NCBI GenBank assembly: GCA_964017235.1
Contig: OZ024929.1
Coordinates: 107,493,793-107,557,792 of the forward strand
DNA: 64,000 bases
Direction of reading: 5' to 3'
Source of the DNA: Sabellastarte sp. h YS-2021
Lineage: Eukaryota > Annelida > Polychaeta > Sabellida > Sabellidae
This document shows, one piece after another, positions 10,651 to 21,629 of the stretch; position 1 is the stretch's first letter, and each line of letters opens with the position of its first letter. Below the pieces are notes generated by a model. That model made no database searches. It was given only the letters and a program-made list of their open reading frames with translations, and had not been told where the DNA came from. The translations under genes were made by a program, and so were the position numbers.

Positions 10651-12789
10651 AGGCGTGGAGGTTCAGGTGGTGGGGGTTGTTGTGGAACACCAGCTTGTGG
10701 GACTGTTTGAGTAAGGTTGTTGACACTGGGAGTTGCAGTGGGATCTCTGTTGAGAGCTGCACTAGGTCCCAAAACCAGGGCATCCCTGGCCAGCCTGGGG
10801 CTATTACGATGATCAGGCACTGGCATTGCCTGATCTTTTGGATCACCTTGTGAAGGAGAGCCGTAGGAGGGTACGCATATGCTGTGAGGTTGGTCCAGTT
10901 TATGTTCAGAGCATCTATGTCCCAGGCCCTTGGGTCTGGGATAGGAGACACGTAGAGAGGGAGTTTGTGGTTCAGGTGAGTGGCAAATAAGTCTACATGA
11001 GGTGTGAACCACTTCTGGCAGATCTGTTTGAAGACCTGTGGGTGCAGAGACCATTCGGTTGACTGCACTTGGTTGGACCTGGATAGCAGGTCGGCCATCA
11101 CATTCAGGCACCCTGGAATGTGCCTGGCTTTCAATGTTATGTGATAGTGATGGCACCAGGTCATGATCTTCCACAGGAGAGCACACATCTCTGCCGAGTG
11201 TGTTCCTCCTTGTTTGTTGATGTAGGCTACCACTGTTGAGTTGTCCGTCGCAACCAACACTGTTTGATTCTGGCACTGGTCCTTGAAGTCTCGAAGGGCC
11301 AGGGAGACCGTCTTCAATTCTAGGACATTTATGTGAAGCCTTTTTTCCCGATCTGACCACAGACCCTTTGTAGAATTTTGGTCTAAGTGAGCGCCCCAAC
11401 CTTCGTTTGAGGCGTCGGTAAAGAGTTGGATACTGTGGTCTTTGGGATGAAGGTCTGCACCTTGCATCACATTGGAGGGATTTTGCCACCAATCTAGGTG
11501 GGCTGCAATGGCTTCTGTCCAGGGAAGGAGGTTGTCCAGCGACTGAGGATATCTCCAGTGCTCCTTGAGGTGAAACTGAAAGGGCCTCATGTGAAGGCGT
11601 CCCTCCGGGACCATTTTCTCCGTTGAGGCTAGCAACCCAATTAGAGACATCAAACATCTTGCAGTCAAAACACGTTTTGACTTGAGTCGTAGGATCAAAT
11701 CCTGAAGTTTGAGCCATCTCTCTTGAGTGGGTTTTACAAGGGCTGAATCTAGGTGGTATTCGTAGCCCACGAACGAGAACACCTGTGTAGGTTTCAGTTC
11801 TGATTTTTCCTGATTGATTATCCACCCCAAGGACTGAGTCAGTTCTACTACTGCCTGAGTGTTCACTTGGGCTTCCTCCTGAGACTGGGACCTGATCAGC
11901 CAGTCGTCCAGGTATTGGTGAATTCTGAGTCCTCTTGAGAGGGCCATTAGTTTCACCTCCTTTACGATCATGGTAAAGACCTGGGGGGCTGTGGCTAGTC
12001 CGAACGGGAGGGAGGTGAACTGGAACACCTGAGCCTTGTAGCAAAACCTTAGGTATTTCCTTGAGCTTGGGTGGATGGGGATATGCAGGTAGGCGTCCGA
12101 CAGGTCTATCGACGCTACCCACTCCCCTGGAATCAGGGAGGTCCTGATGGACTCTGGAGTTTCATTTTGAACTTTTCTACGTATAGAAAAGTATTGAGCC
12201 TGCTTAAGTCTATGACTGGCCTCCACCTTTGGTGAGGCTTGGGTACTAGGAACAGGCGACTGTAAAACCCGAGAGATTTTACATTGTCTACCCTTTCGAT
12301 AGCGTTCTTTGACAGGAGAGACTGGATACAAGTAGCCAAGGCTTGGTCTTTTTGTTGGGCCTTGTACTCTGACAGAATCAGAGGAAATCTGATCAAGTTT
12401 GGCTTTGAACGGAATGGCAGAACGTAGCCATTGGTGATAATGTTTAACACGTTTTGAGAACATTTGTTTGTGAGCCAGTCTCTCCTGAAAGAACGGAGGC
12501 GACCTCCTACAGGTGGACTGAGTGAGGCTTTGGAGGAGTCATTGGGGAGGGGGGTTTCCACGCCCCCTTCCTCTATGGTGGGGTCGAAAACGACCCCTGA
12601 AGCCTCTGAAGTTGGATTTTCCTCTTCCCGAGGGAAAGGACTGGTTACTGCTTTGAGAGGTATTGCCCCCATAGGGGCGTTTCCTGTAGGAGCCTCTTTT
12701 CTTGTGGGGACCACGAAAGGGCTTATTCTGGTAGGGTGCAAAACCCTGAGAATCTTTTGAGGTGCCTTTTTTGAGAAGGAAGTCCTCAC
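10364..12789 (-). pseudogene. DIRS reverse transcriptase / RNase H, one frameshift
   Basis: The first part (12789 down to about 12165) encodes a proline-rich leader, then GGRLRSFRRDWL, IERVDNVKSLGFYSRLFLVP and WRPVIDLSRLN, the first RT blocks of DIRS proteins. After VEKFKM the frame shifts by one base. The second frame continues with GEWVASIDLSDAYLHIPI, the FTSLPFGLATAPQVFT block and the catalytic YLDDW, then RNase H with FTDASNEGWGA, LELKTVSLAL and VATDNSTVVAY. It then has the conserved post-RNase H region (VDLFATHLNHKLP, APGWPGMPWF) and ends at 10364, overlapping the recombinase frame. Apart from the single shift near 12165-12175 all catalytic residues I can check are present. It copies the retroelement RNA into DNA. 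Confidence 0.88.
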
Positions 12790-14704
12790 CTTCCTTCACT
12801 AATTGAGACTCGAACAAGGAAGGGCCCCAAAAGGACGAGTTCCCGAGTTCTAGACGTCTCGTTTCTCCTAATTGTGGATGTAATAAAGTCATTTCGGCTT
12901 CGCGCCTGAGCAAGCCGGTATTAGCCATAGAGTATAATTCCCTCTGCAAAATATGGGCTAGAGATTTGCTGAGACAAGTGAGGGCCCTGTGTTGAACAAG
13001 TACTGTCTTGTTCCAAAAATCTAAGTAGTCAGCTACTTCCTCATATCCGCGCTTTGCCGCTTTCTCAGGATTGGCACCTTTCTGAATCTGAGACTTTATC
13101 TTCTTGACCGTAGACTTGATGCTATGTTGGCATTTCTCCAATGAAGCATTGCAAGAAGAGGAGGTTTTGGCAAATGCAGCGGTGAAGTTGAGGGTAGAGA
13201 TGTTTTGTCTAGCCTGAAGTTCTAGCTCCTTGAGAACTGGCAGGGGAACTCTGGCTACTGGGGGCCCAGAAGGTCTAGGAGTAATACAGATCTTAGCAAA
13301 GTCCATATTCAACTCCTGAATTTTGTCCTGAAAAGTTGGTTGTCCCACCTTGTACCACTTTGAAGTTGAGGGAGGAGGCCTGACATATTTTCCCTCAGAT
13401 AAGTTGGCAGCCTTAAAGTCATGTTGGAATTTATCAAAGGCGTCCTTGATAACTGAGCTAAGTGGAAGAATAGAGGAGGGACCTCTAGGTCTGAGCTCTT
13501 GACGGCCTTTTTCATCATCCAGACCCAACACTGAGGTGGACGACCTGGGCATAGATTCCCTGGGGTCAGGGAGAGACAAAATACGCCTGAAGGTGTCCAC
13601 TTCTTCAGAGTATTGTGAGGGCATGTCAGACAAAGCTACTTCCCTATAATAAGGGGGGTCTGGATCATGTTGTGGGAGGTCTTGATCAGAAGCTACTCCT
13701 GAGAGCTGAGCCCTAGAGGGCTTAGAAGACCTGTGTCTGGTTTCAGGGGAGTGTTCCTCCTCTGAGGTAAATGACACGTATCTAGATCTTGATTTATGTT
13801 TGCTCTTGTCAGAGTGTTTTTTGGATCTAGAAGAAGGGATCCGAGGTTCATCGGAATCCTCATTTAGTTGGTCCGAGGCAGAGCTCGGGTCAACTGGCTG
13901 CCTATGGCTTTGCTTTTTGTGAGTGTACGAGACCTCTTCGGGATGATCTTCAGAGGGGGCAACGTACTGATCCGAGGAAGCTTGAGTGGGTACAAGACGA
14001 GGAGGGAGTGCTGGACCGAAGTCCACATCCATAGCCTCACTTGGGATATTAGTACCCGATCTCGGAGGGGGCAAATCCAGAGGGGCAGCAGTGTTACTGG
14101 ACGAACCAGGTTTGGAAGCAAGAAGAGAGGGATCTACCTCGACTTTTTGTTTTGCAGCCAACTCCTCTCGGAGTGACTGAAAAGCTTCCAACATGGATGC
14201 CTGGAAGGTACCCATTTGCTGCTGTAAATGTATATTTAAGGAATCACCGAGTGATTTCTCTAGGTTTTTCTGGATTTTATTTTGCAAAGCCGTACCAGGG
14301 GTGGGTGGAATAGTCTTGGCTGGCGTTTTCAAGGACAGGGAACTGAAGGCAAGAGGTTGTGGACGGGGGGGTGAGGTAAAAAGGCTATCAGCAGCACACT
14401 CGAGGTCTGCATTGGACCCTGTGAAGGAGTCCCCGTCGCCTTCACCCAAAAGATCTAGTTCATCTTTGGAACTAGTTGTCGCTTTCTGCTTTTTCAAATA
14501 CCGTTTCCGGTTTTGGATTTTCTGTAGTTGCTCATCTGTGAAAGACGTGCAAATTTCACAAGGGGTTTCAAAGGTGACACAGGGGTCATCTCCCTTGCCA
14601 GCCTCCCTACAGGTAGGGCAGAAATTATGTGTATCAAAACTAAAGCAGAAATGGCGGCATTTCTGCGCTCTCGGTTTGTCTTTATTTGCTTGATGAGACG
14701 ACAT
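12539..14704 (-). CDS. DIRS gag-like protein (721 aa)
   Basis: This uninterrupted 721-residue frame is the first gene of the DIRS element. The start MSSHQANKDKPRA lies about 390 bp inside the right terminal repeat. Near residues 16-55 there is a Cys/His cluster (CRHFCFSFDTHNFCPTC, then CEICTS) that could bind zinc. The middle is acidic, serine- and proline-rich, with RSKKHSDKSKHKSRSR near residue 295. The C-terminus is very basic and rich in Gly-Arg (GRGKSNFRGFRGRFRPHHRG), like an RNA-binding tail. Its 3' end overlaps the start of the RT frame by 250 bp. A structural, nucleic-acid-packaging role is inferred from position and composition. Confidence 0.8.
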   Translation of the reverse strand: MSSHQANKDKPRAQKCRHFCFSFDTHNFCPTCREAGKGDDPCVTFETPCEICTSFTDEQLQKIQNRKRYLKKQKATTSSKDELDLLGEGDGDSFTGSNADLECAADSLFTSPPRPQPLAFSSLSLKTPAKTIPPTPGTALQNKIQKNLEKSLGDSLNIHLQQQMGTFQASMLEAFQSLREELAAKQKVEVDPSLLASKPGSSSNTAAPLDLPPPRSGTNIPSEAMDVDFGPALPPRLVPTQASSDQYVAPSEDHPEEVSYTHKKQSHRQPVDPSSASDQLNEDSDEPRIPSSRSKKHSDKSKHKSRSRYVSFTSEEEHSPETRHRSSKPSRAQLSGVASDQDLPQHDPDPPYYREVALSDMPSQYSEEVDTFRRILSLPDPRESMPRSSTSVLGLDDEKGRQELRPRGPSSILPLSSVIKDAFDKFQHDFKAANLSEGKYVRPPPSTSKWYKVGQPTFQDKIQELNMDFAKICITPRPSGPPVARVPLPVLKELELQARQNISTLNFTAAFAKTSSSCNASLEKCQHSIKSTVKKIKSQIQKGANPEKAAKRGYEEVADYLDFWNKTVLVQHRALTCLSKSLAHILQRELYSMANTGLLRREAEMTLLHPQLGETRRLELGNSSFWGPSLFESQLVKEGEDFLLKKGTSKDSQGFAPYQNKPFRGPHKKRGSYRKRPYGGNTSQSSNQSFPSGRGKSNFRGFRGRFRPHHRGRGRGNPPPQ

Positions 14705-14928
14705 TTTATACGCAATAAAAGACGTACAATGTACTTGCCTGAACCGAGGAAAACTCAGAACACGCGACAGAAATCAAAATACTTATCCTGTGAAAATTAA
14801 AATTTTACAGAATGATCTATGATATATATTACAAGAAATATGCAAATATTAGCCTCCAACAATAAGTAAAGTCTGAGAAATAAATGAAAATGTCTGTATA
14901 TTTACAAACTGCTACCAGTCAATCGTGG

Positions 14929-15096
14929 CCAACGAGAAAGTAGGACGATTGGTCAGAAGTTATCACGTGACGACAACTACCAGTATATCCGGTGGCTAAC
15001 AAGAATGATCTTTTTTTCTAAGACGTTGGCCCCGGGTGTGGCAACCCGAGATCAGCATTAAGTCCCACATGGTAAGCTATTGTAGCGTAATAAAAT
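14929..15096. repeat. Right inverted terminal repeat of the DIRS element
   Basis: The outer 44 bp pair with 9150-9193, and a longer stretch (14929-15075) pairs with about 8891-9030. It should hold the element's promoter, since transcription must start here for the minus-strand genes. No TATA box was recognised. Confidence 0.75.
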
Positions 15097-15481
15097 CAAA
15101 TTTTCTTAATGTTACTTTATTTAAAATAATTTAAAACTACTCACAAATTACTCAATTTTGGTCCAACCACCCCCTAAATCTAATCAGCTTCAGATTTTGA
15201 TAATGTTACCATGCATGTAAAAATCACACCCGACTGCAGTAAATAATTTTATGATGAGTGGCTGGACTAAAAAATCATGTAATCATGTGACCTTGATGAA
15301 GGTCAAAGGTCAAATGTAAGCATGTCCAAACACTTTCTCACACCCGGGTAAGTGCCAAAATAGTTGGAAAGCAGCCACTAATAAGGGAGATACTGAAGGA
15401 AGACCATGATGCAGTGGTAATGACAGGGAAACTCAACAACAAAAATTGCCCTTTTCAGGGATGCTTAAATATGGGACTTAC
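15097..15481. other. DHCR24 intron 3 beginning, non-coding
   Basis: AT-rich intron sequence between DHCR24 exon 3 and the DIRS element. It has one AAGGTCAAAGGTCA word near 15299-15312. The splice donor of exon 3 (GTAAGT on the minus strand) is at 15476-15481. Confidence 0.6.
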
Positions 15482-15605
15482 CAACTGTGAGATCATCTAA
15501 TTCTGGCACTATGGGTAGTGTCCATCCCAAGGGATTGAGAGTGGCTGTGACTAATCCCATAGAAGCTAAGGGTTCAACCTTTACCACTTTTCTCTTAGCA
15601 TCCAC
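15482..15605 (-). CDS. DHCR24: DHCR24 exon 3 (FAD-binding region), partial gene
   Basis: On the minus strand the exon encodes [17 protein letters not shown] followed by [17 protein letters not shown]. This closely follows the vertebrate delta-24 sterol reductase segment with [16 protein letters not shown], part of its FAD-binding PCMH-type domain. It is 124 bp, opening in phase 0 after a TATAG acceptor and ending in phase 1 before a GTAAGT donor, splitting the second Gly codon of the GG pair. The enzyme reduces the C24 double bond of sterol side chains at the endoplasmic reticulum using FAD and NADPH. The remaining exons were not found to the left and should lie outside the window. Confidence 0.93.
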
Positions 15606-16239
15606 CTATAAAATGTAAAATAAATGAATATTTATAACAATGCCTTATTTTTAAAATTGCATGTGAGCTACGCATTTCTTTTAATAATAGATTCTGCCTA
15701 GTCATATCAAACATATTACCACAGAGGCCATCTCTTATGACACAGCCATTACTTAGGTATATTCTGTGTGATATATTACAACGTGTAGGTATACATATCA
15801 GATGTTTCACTACTTAAGATAAAAATAGCATGAGATGTCCGTACCCCACAGTCTGGGGAAATAGTTTTCATCACCAAGAGATATAGAAGTAGTGAATCAG
15901 TACAAAGATCTGGATACTTTCAGAGCAGTGACAGTTATATAAAGGTCCAAATAATGTTTAAGTACACAAAATAACGTCTAAGAGAAGGAAAATGTTTGTA
16001 AAGATAAAGTATTAAAACAAGACAATTTCAACAGCAAGATGACAGCATTAATCAGTAAACTAAAAATTATGGAGTTGTGAAATTTATTAATTGTAGAATA
16101 TCTGTCAATGGAAATAAACAATCATGCAAAAGTACATATAATAATCAGTTGCAGCAATCCATATATCTCCATATATATTAACATGTCTCAAACATGGCAG
16201 GTGGACACACTTTGGCAGAGGTCACACAATGATGCACAC
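15606..16239. other. DHCR24 intron 2, non-coding
   Basis: AT-rich intron without a supported gene or clear repeat boundary. Confidence 0.4.
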
Positions 16240-16600
16240 CTATATCCCCTAACCAGTGTCCCTATCAAGTGTCAACCTTCTGCAAATTATGGAATCCAAG
16301 AAACGGCCCGGACAGGATTTTAGAACTCATGGTCACTATGACAATGTCAAAGCTCAAATCAAGATCACACCATGATGTTGCACACCTACAGCCCCTAAGC
16401 AATGTCCCTACCAAATATCAACATCCTACACTTTACGGATGCTGAGATATAGCCCAGACAAGATATTAAAGGTGAAGGTCACTACATCAAGGTCAAGGTC
16501 AAATCAAGGTCAAACCATGTTGCACACCTACACATCCAACAAATGTCCCTACCAAGTATCAAACCCTACACCTTACAGTTTCCATGATATAACCCAGACA
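16240..16600 (+). repeat. Tandem units of the AGGTCA-rich dispersed repeat
   Basis: About two and a half copies of the unit GTCCCTACCAA-TATCAAC...GATATAGCCC-GACAAG...AAGGTCACTAC...CCATGTTGCACACCTACA are seen, spaced about 145-150 bp. It is the same family as 8340-8530. The units are rich in AAGGTCAA words. Confidence 0.75.
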
Positions 16601-18800
16601 AGCCCTCTGCTGGTCTGTTGTCATGTCCTTCCTCCTCACCTTCTTCTTATGGTGAAGACTAGGGAGGAGCTATCAAGAGCTGTGCAGCCACAAAGGATCC
16701 TGAGCGAAAGGTACTGTCTATCTGGTTTTGTCCTGACAGGTCCTTGAGACAGAATAGAGTGAATGCATATTGTGATTTCCAATGGCAGGCTTGCATTATT
16801 TCATCTGGTGAAAGGCCTTAGAAGCTGTAAATGCTGAAGCCCCTATCTGGTCCAGGTCTGCATCATCCATCTTAGAATAACTTCAATATTAGTGTTCTTG
16901 ATCCATGCCATGACAATATGCTGGAACACTAAATATCCTTAGTGTCGCCCTGTTTATGGGAAGTGCATAGACATAGTTTGTTGTCATACATGTCATCTTA
17001 TCTAGGTATGCAGAAAGGGCTTGCATGGGGCAAAATAGAATATCTGTGTCCCTGCTATCTTATGAGTTCTTCAAGCCAGGCACAACCACAGTAGAAACTA
17101 CTTGTGGTCCATCTTTTGCCAGTGATTCTTGGCAATGAAAGCAGGTGAAGGGGTGATGTGGATCTGTTCCTGCCACCCAGGCATAATAACCTGTCTGGGT
17201 CCAGGCATGAATTTCACTACGCCTCTTTCCTCAGGCTATAGCCAGGAGAAAAACCATCTTCCAAGTAAAAACTTTTCTTGATACCTCCTCTAAGGGTTCA
17301 AATAGAGGCTGGGCAAGCTTGTGTAAAACTAAGATTAGATCCCACTTGGGTAACGTCCTGACACTTTTGGGTTTATCCCTTTGGAAGCTGGCTATAAGTC
17401 TGGCTTTTTCCATTATTAATATTCATGGTGGCCTAAAGTGCCTTCAATCGCTCTCCTGTATCCTTCAACAGTGAAGGGACATCTGCCTTTCTCCTTAAAT
17501 AAAAACCACACAAAATTGGAGATGTCAGCTATAAGAGGAACACCTGAATTCCACCTGTTTATCCATGCACCATCATTGGAAAACTGTCCATTTTGAGGCA
17601 TAATTCACTCCAGTAGAAGAGAGTCTTTGAGGTGCAACAATCCTGTTTGCCACTTCTGCAGAGGAGTCTTGAGCGTCTGATACCGTATGTGGAGATTCAG
17701 GGATTCGGATTTATTGTGGAAGTAGCTGTTCAGTGGTTGTTAGACCAGGCAGTGTTCTGATAGGTATTGGGTCTGTCGGTCAAGTGACAGTTCCACTAGA
17801 TCCCAAAACCATAGTTTGATAGGCTAGCCTCGGGCTATTACAATTAGCCGGCAAGTTTGAGAAAGGAATTTCTTAACTACCCAGGATAGTAGGGTCATGG
17901 TGTGGAATTGATGTAAACCAGTTCTTCCAACAGATGTTCAGGATGTCCACCATCGACATTTGGGGATCTGGAGGTGTTAATAAGTGCTTGGTGAGGGTCC
18001 TGGACTACTGTTTCTGAAGAGGGCATGATAAACCAGTCATACAGATATTGGTGCAGCCAGATATCTCCCTTTAGAGTCATGATTTTTACTTCCTTTACCA
18101 GGGAGGTAAGCACCAGAGCAGCTGTGGCTAGGTTAAAAAAGAGACTGGGGAATTGGTAGAAGACTCTTTTGTGGTGGAATCTAAGGAATTTCCTTGATTG
18201 TGGGTGAATAGGAAGGTCAAGGTGTCTTGAGGTCTACAGACATGACCCAATCCCCATGAGAGACCTCGCTGGTTTCTGGAGTCTCCATTTTGAATTTTGG
18301 TACAGTGAGGAAATGGTTGGGGGAGATTTAGTCCACAACAGGCTTGTGGACAAGGACCAGTTACCAGTTAGTATCATTTTATCCATTCTATGGGATTTTT
18401 GGTTTAAAGTTCCTGAATAGAAGGAACTGTCTTGGTTTTGATTATACAGGTTGTTGGCATTTCAAGGGAAAAAATATATCTGTACCAAGTAAGAAGCACT
18501 TGTTGAACCTGATGGCACCCTTGCCTTTCCCATTGGTGTGCAAACTGCAAAGTAACATTGGCCTGTGAACCCATTTAGTCTGTCTCCTACTGGCAGGACT
18601 TTTAAACTCTCTTGTATCGATACATTTAACTGTACATATGGAATCTTTCAAACCTCCAGTGGGGCAGTATACACAGTCTTTGCCCTCTCAGGTAGAGACA
18701 TAATACTGGGAGTCTTTACCCCTCAGGTTGGGTTCAAGAATTGTTGTCTTAAAAGGGTGGAATGATTTTGTCCAGGAGTCTTGGAATGAAATGAAATCAG
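16600..18800 (-). pseudogene. Decayed second DIRS-like element (recombinase and RT remnants)
   Basis: Reading on the minus strand, 17231-17413 encodes FQRDKPKSVRTLPKW and a following LVLHKLAQPLFEP segment, parallel to the intact recombinase at 9.5-10.6 kb. 16740-16800 encodes a stretch parallel to ACHWKAHNTFTNFYLKDL, in which the Tyr is now Cys. 17895-18113 encodes LVKEVKIM...LHQYLYDWFI, matching the RT catalytic region with YLDDW changed to YLYDW. Many stops and gaps separate these parts. The order and orientation match the complete element, so this is an old inactive copy inside DHCR24 intron 2. The right limit is uncertain. Confidence 0.82.
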
Positions 18801-19840
18801 AAATTACTCATTCGGGCTGCTGCTGTTGTTGGGATTGCTAATTACCAGAGTCCTTGCTGCATCCACTGCAGGCAACCCTCGCCTCTTCCTAAGCCATGAA
18901 AACCACCTCTCTGGTGGGGGGCAAATAGGTATGTAGACCAAGTACAGAGAAACCAGGACTGGTACTTGATAATACACCCATTGATGGTAAAGAACCCTTG
19001 CTTCTGTCTTTGGACTCCTTCTGGACTTGGGAGTAGAGGTAGAAATGCCTTCCTTGTTGGCTCCCAGTTTTGCATACCCAGGCCAATGAAATGCTGCTTG
19101 TACATAAGCAAAAGGAAGCATTGGAATAAATCTAAGCCAGAGATAGGAGCTGCTCTAAGTTTCTAAAGATGATAAGCATCCAGGCTGTTGTGGGCATTTC
19201 TGACCTAGGCGTCCCAGCAGATGACGACCACATTGATTAAGATATGAAGAAATTTGTCCAAGAGGTGCTGGTATGATACAATTAGAGATATTTTTCTTTA
19301 CCCACACTTTCAAAACCCAATCTGACGGATATGCTCACGAGTTGTACAGTCCACAAATACTGTTATATTTGATCTCCAACCAAATATATATTTCAAAGTT
19401 ATATCTTTTTTTCAAAAATAAATAAAAAGCAAATGTACTGTTATATTGTCTCTCCCCATGTTTCTACTTCTAGATTACAAGATATATAATAGGAAAACGT
19501 CCCAAAAGACATACACATGTACAGAAAAAATATATCATGAATGAAAATCACAATATTATATGAGTACGGAGCATGAGTATTATATTATTAATCTTCATGA
19601 GTTATTATCTACCATTTTGTATGTTTTATGACTTAAATAAATCCATATTTAAAGAAAGAATGCAAAGAATTCTTTCATATATACAGGGTCACCAGTGAAT
19701 ATAAAACCTCAATCTTTAACTTGCGATTTCTGCATGGATTTTTATGCCACAAATACCAGCAGAATGTGCTATAAAAGACCGGTCTTATGATATACACATG
19801 TAATACATATTTCTAGGTTATACAGTTTCTGAGATATATT
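18801..19840. other. DHCR24 intron 2, no recognised feature
   Basis: Short open frames on both strands (18.8-19.2 kb) have no family resemblance I can defend. They may be the eroded gag part of the neighbouring DIRS copy. The rest is AT-rich. Confidence 0.3.
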
Positions 19841-19842
19841 AT

Positions 19843-20181
19843 TATTATTTATTATTATTATTTATTATTATGTATATATACTCAGCGTAATATCTCCATA
19901 TACTACAGGACTCAAAGCGCTATTTAACCAATCCGACTGTACAGGTGCAGCCCCAACTCACAAATAACTGACATTCCCCTAACTTGAAGATAGAGGCTCA
20001 AGGATGATCATTTATCAACGGCCTTGAGGTTCTTTAACCTGCCACTGGGGATAGGACCCAATGACAGAGGACCGCCATTTTAAGTGGTCATCCGAGCCAC
20101 TATGTATCTGCCTGTACCTGGTATTGAACCCACGTCCTCTGAGTTCCTAGACAAGTGTGTTACCCGCTAGGCCACAGTGGC
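19843..20181 (-). mobile_element. tRNA-derived SINE with ATT-rich tail
   Basis: Reading on the minus strand from 20181, the head GCCACTGTGGCCTAGCGGGTA contains a perfect RNA polymerase III A box (TGGCCTAGCGG, 20164-20174). A good B box (GGTTCAATACC, 20120-20130) follows 44 bp downstream. A body of about 240 bp follows, and the element ends in a tail of ATA/AAT repeats (about 19843-19872). A-B box spacing, head and tail are what a tRNA-derived SINE should show. It is too long and unstructured at the 3' side to be a functional tRNA gene. Confidence 0.85.
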
Positions 20182-20822
20182 ATGGGATATAGTGGAAAAC
20201 TGGAAATTATTGACACTAACGATTCAACCTACGGGAAAAAAAATTAATGTAGTGATGTTATTAGAGTACTGTGGATTTCTCACATCAAAAGAGCCTTCCA
20301 TTAACAGTTTAACTGGATGAAAATTAATGAAAAGAACTGCTAATGTGATATTGATTTAAGTATTTGATGAAAGGAAGCAGATTTCTCTTTATATGCCCAA
20401 TTGAAAATCATAAACTGTCTCTTGACTAAGTTGACTTTAATTATCACTCAAAATTCATTATATTTGGAGGAAGCCTCACGTGTCCCATGAAGAATATCCC
20501 ACCTAAATTTGAACACTAGTAATGCTGTAGTTTTGGAGTTATAAGGTCAAGACGGTACACAGACAGGACATAAAACAGAACAAGATGCAAACTGATTACA
20601 ATAACCCTCACTTATCACCCAGCATTAATTATTTTTAAACAACTTCAGTTTAAATTAAGCAGATGAATGTGATCTATGAGTTGAAACTTAATTTACTTGT
20701 AGTGAGAACTCATCCCAGCATAACTGCTTAGAGAGGTACAGGGCTACAAGTGGTCAAAAGTACATTTTTAACCTTAAGCTGTAAGTTCAATACTGAGATT
20801 ATTCAGAGCAGTTTCTACGTAC
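20182..20822. other. DHCR24 intron 2, non-coding
   Basis: AT-rich intron sequence with no supported gene or repeat. The donor of exon 2 (GTACGT on the minus strand) is at 20817-20822. Confidence 0.5.
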
Positions 20823-20960
20823 CTCAACCACATCAATGAGATTGACCCGGATGTTATGCATGGTGCTCTTGTACTTTGCAACACGGAAACTGACTGCTTG
20901 CCAGCCTGGTCTGGCAGTACACATAGTTGTCTTCATTCCACTATCCCTCCATTCTCTCAC
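20823..20960 (-). CDS. DHCR24: DHCR24 exon 2
   Basis: The 138-bp exon encodes 46 residues beginning [20 protein letters not shown], then a VSFRVAKYK segment and INLIDVVE-like end. This aligns residue by residue with the vertebrate segment VREW...MCTGRPGW...VSLRVGKYK, the start of the flavin-binding domain. It opens after TTGTTCAG and ends before GTACGT, with both boundaries in phase 0, matching exons 1 and 3. Sequence to the left in the same frame reads into the intron and is not coding. Confidence 0.94.
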
Positions 20961-21629
20961 CTGAACAATAGTACATAAAGTAAAACAATCACAAAAATAA
21001 AAGAATAAAAAATCCAGGTAAATATTAGGCATATTTATAAAGTACATAGAGGTTTGAAGAAAGTTACTAAATAACTGCTCCCACTAAAACTTGGCACAAC
21101 TTTAATACTAAAACACAGTTGGATCACCACTTAACCAAAATACCACCCCAGAATGGCCAATATTAAAATTACTGTTAAAAAAATGTGGTAATCAAGTGTA
21201 TGAAATTAGGTCTAGACCAAGGGCTCACCTGTAGCCAGATGCAAGATGTATCCACCAGAAAAAGGACAACTAATGCGGTTTTGAAGATAAACAGCATTTT
21301 TCAAGATGGCGGCCATAAATTATGAAAATCCTAAATTATTAATAGGAATTAAAGGAGTAGGCCCTATTGTCCAGTGGGATCAACCTTTGGTCAAAATCGC
21401 CCTGTGTTACACTTTTCTAGATAAATGACATTTTTCATTTCCCCCAAAGTTCAAGATGGCAGTTGAAATTCAGAAAAGTCTTAATTTTTCAGAGGTCCTA
21501 GAGGAGTAGTCCTTAGCCCCAAGGGAATTCCCTATTTGCCCAAAATCACTCTATCTCTCACAGTTTTCCAGATAAACGACATTTTCCACTGGTGCCAAAA
21601 TTCCAGATGGCAGCCGAAATTTGGAAAAG
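20961..21629. other. DHCR24 intron 1, diverged repeat sequence
   Basis: Non-coding. 21240-21620 contains repeated phrases such as CAAGATGGCGGCC and AGATAAACGACATTTTTC that look like diverged copies of a tandem-repeat family, but no clean unit was delimited. Confidence 0.35.

Larger units (their letters stand above)
9150..15096 (-). mobile_element. DIRS-like tyrosine-recombinase retrotransposon, nearly full length
   Basis: The element reads right to left: gag-like frame, then reverse transcriptase with RNase H, then tyrosine recombinase, in overlapping frames. This is the order of DIRS1-type elements. The outermost 44 bp (9150-9193, TTTTATTACGCTACAATAGC...) match the reverse complement of about 15053-15096, forming inverted terminal repeats as expected for DIRS, which makes no target duplication. 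It lies in what should be DHCR24 intron 3, on the same strand as that gene. Only two single-base frameshifts were noticed, so the copy is young. The exact left boundary is unclear because 8834-9149 also carries terminal-repeat sequence. Confidence 0.88.

Noticed and set aside
10660..12122. N-terminal 480 or so residues of the 778-residue frame covering the DIRS recombinase
   Set aside because: This part is the overlapping shadow of the RT/RNase H frame. Recognisable recombinase sequence only starts near 10640.
14193..14693. Plus-strand open frame of 166 residues opposite the DIRS gag
   Set aside because: It is antisense to a convincing gag frame and shows no family resemblance.
20120..20181. 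A functional tRNA gene
   Set aside because: A and B boxes are good, but the sequence does not fold as a full tRNA and continues into a SINE body with an ATT-rich tail.
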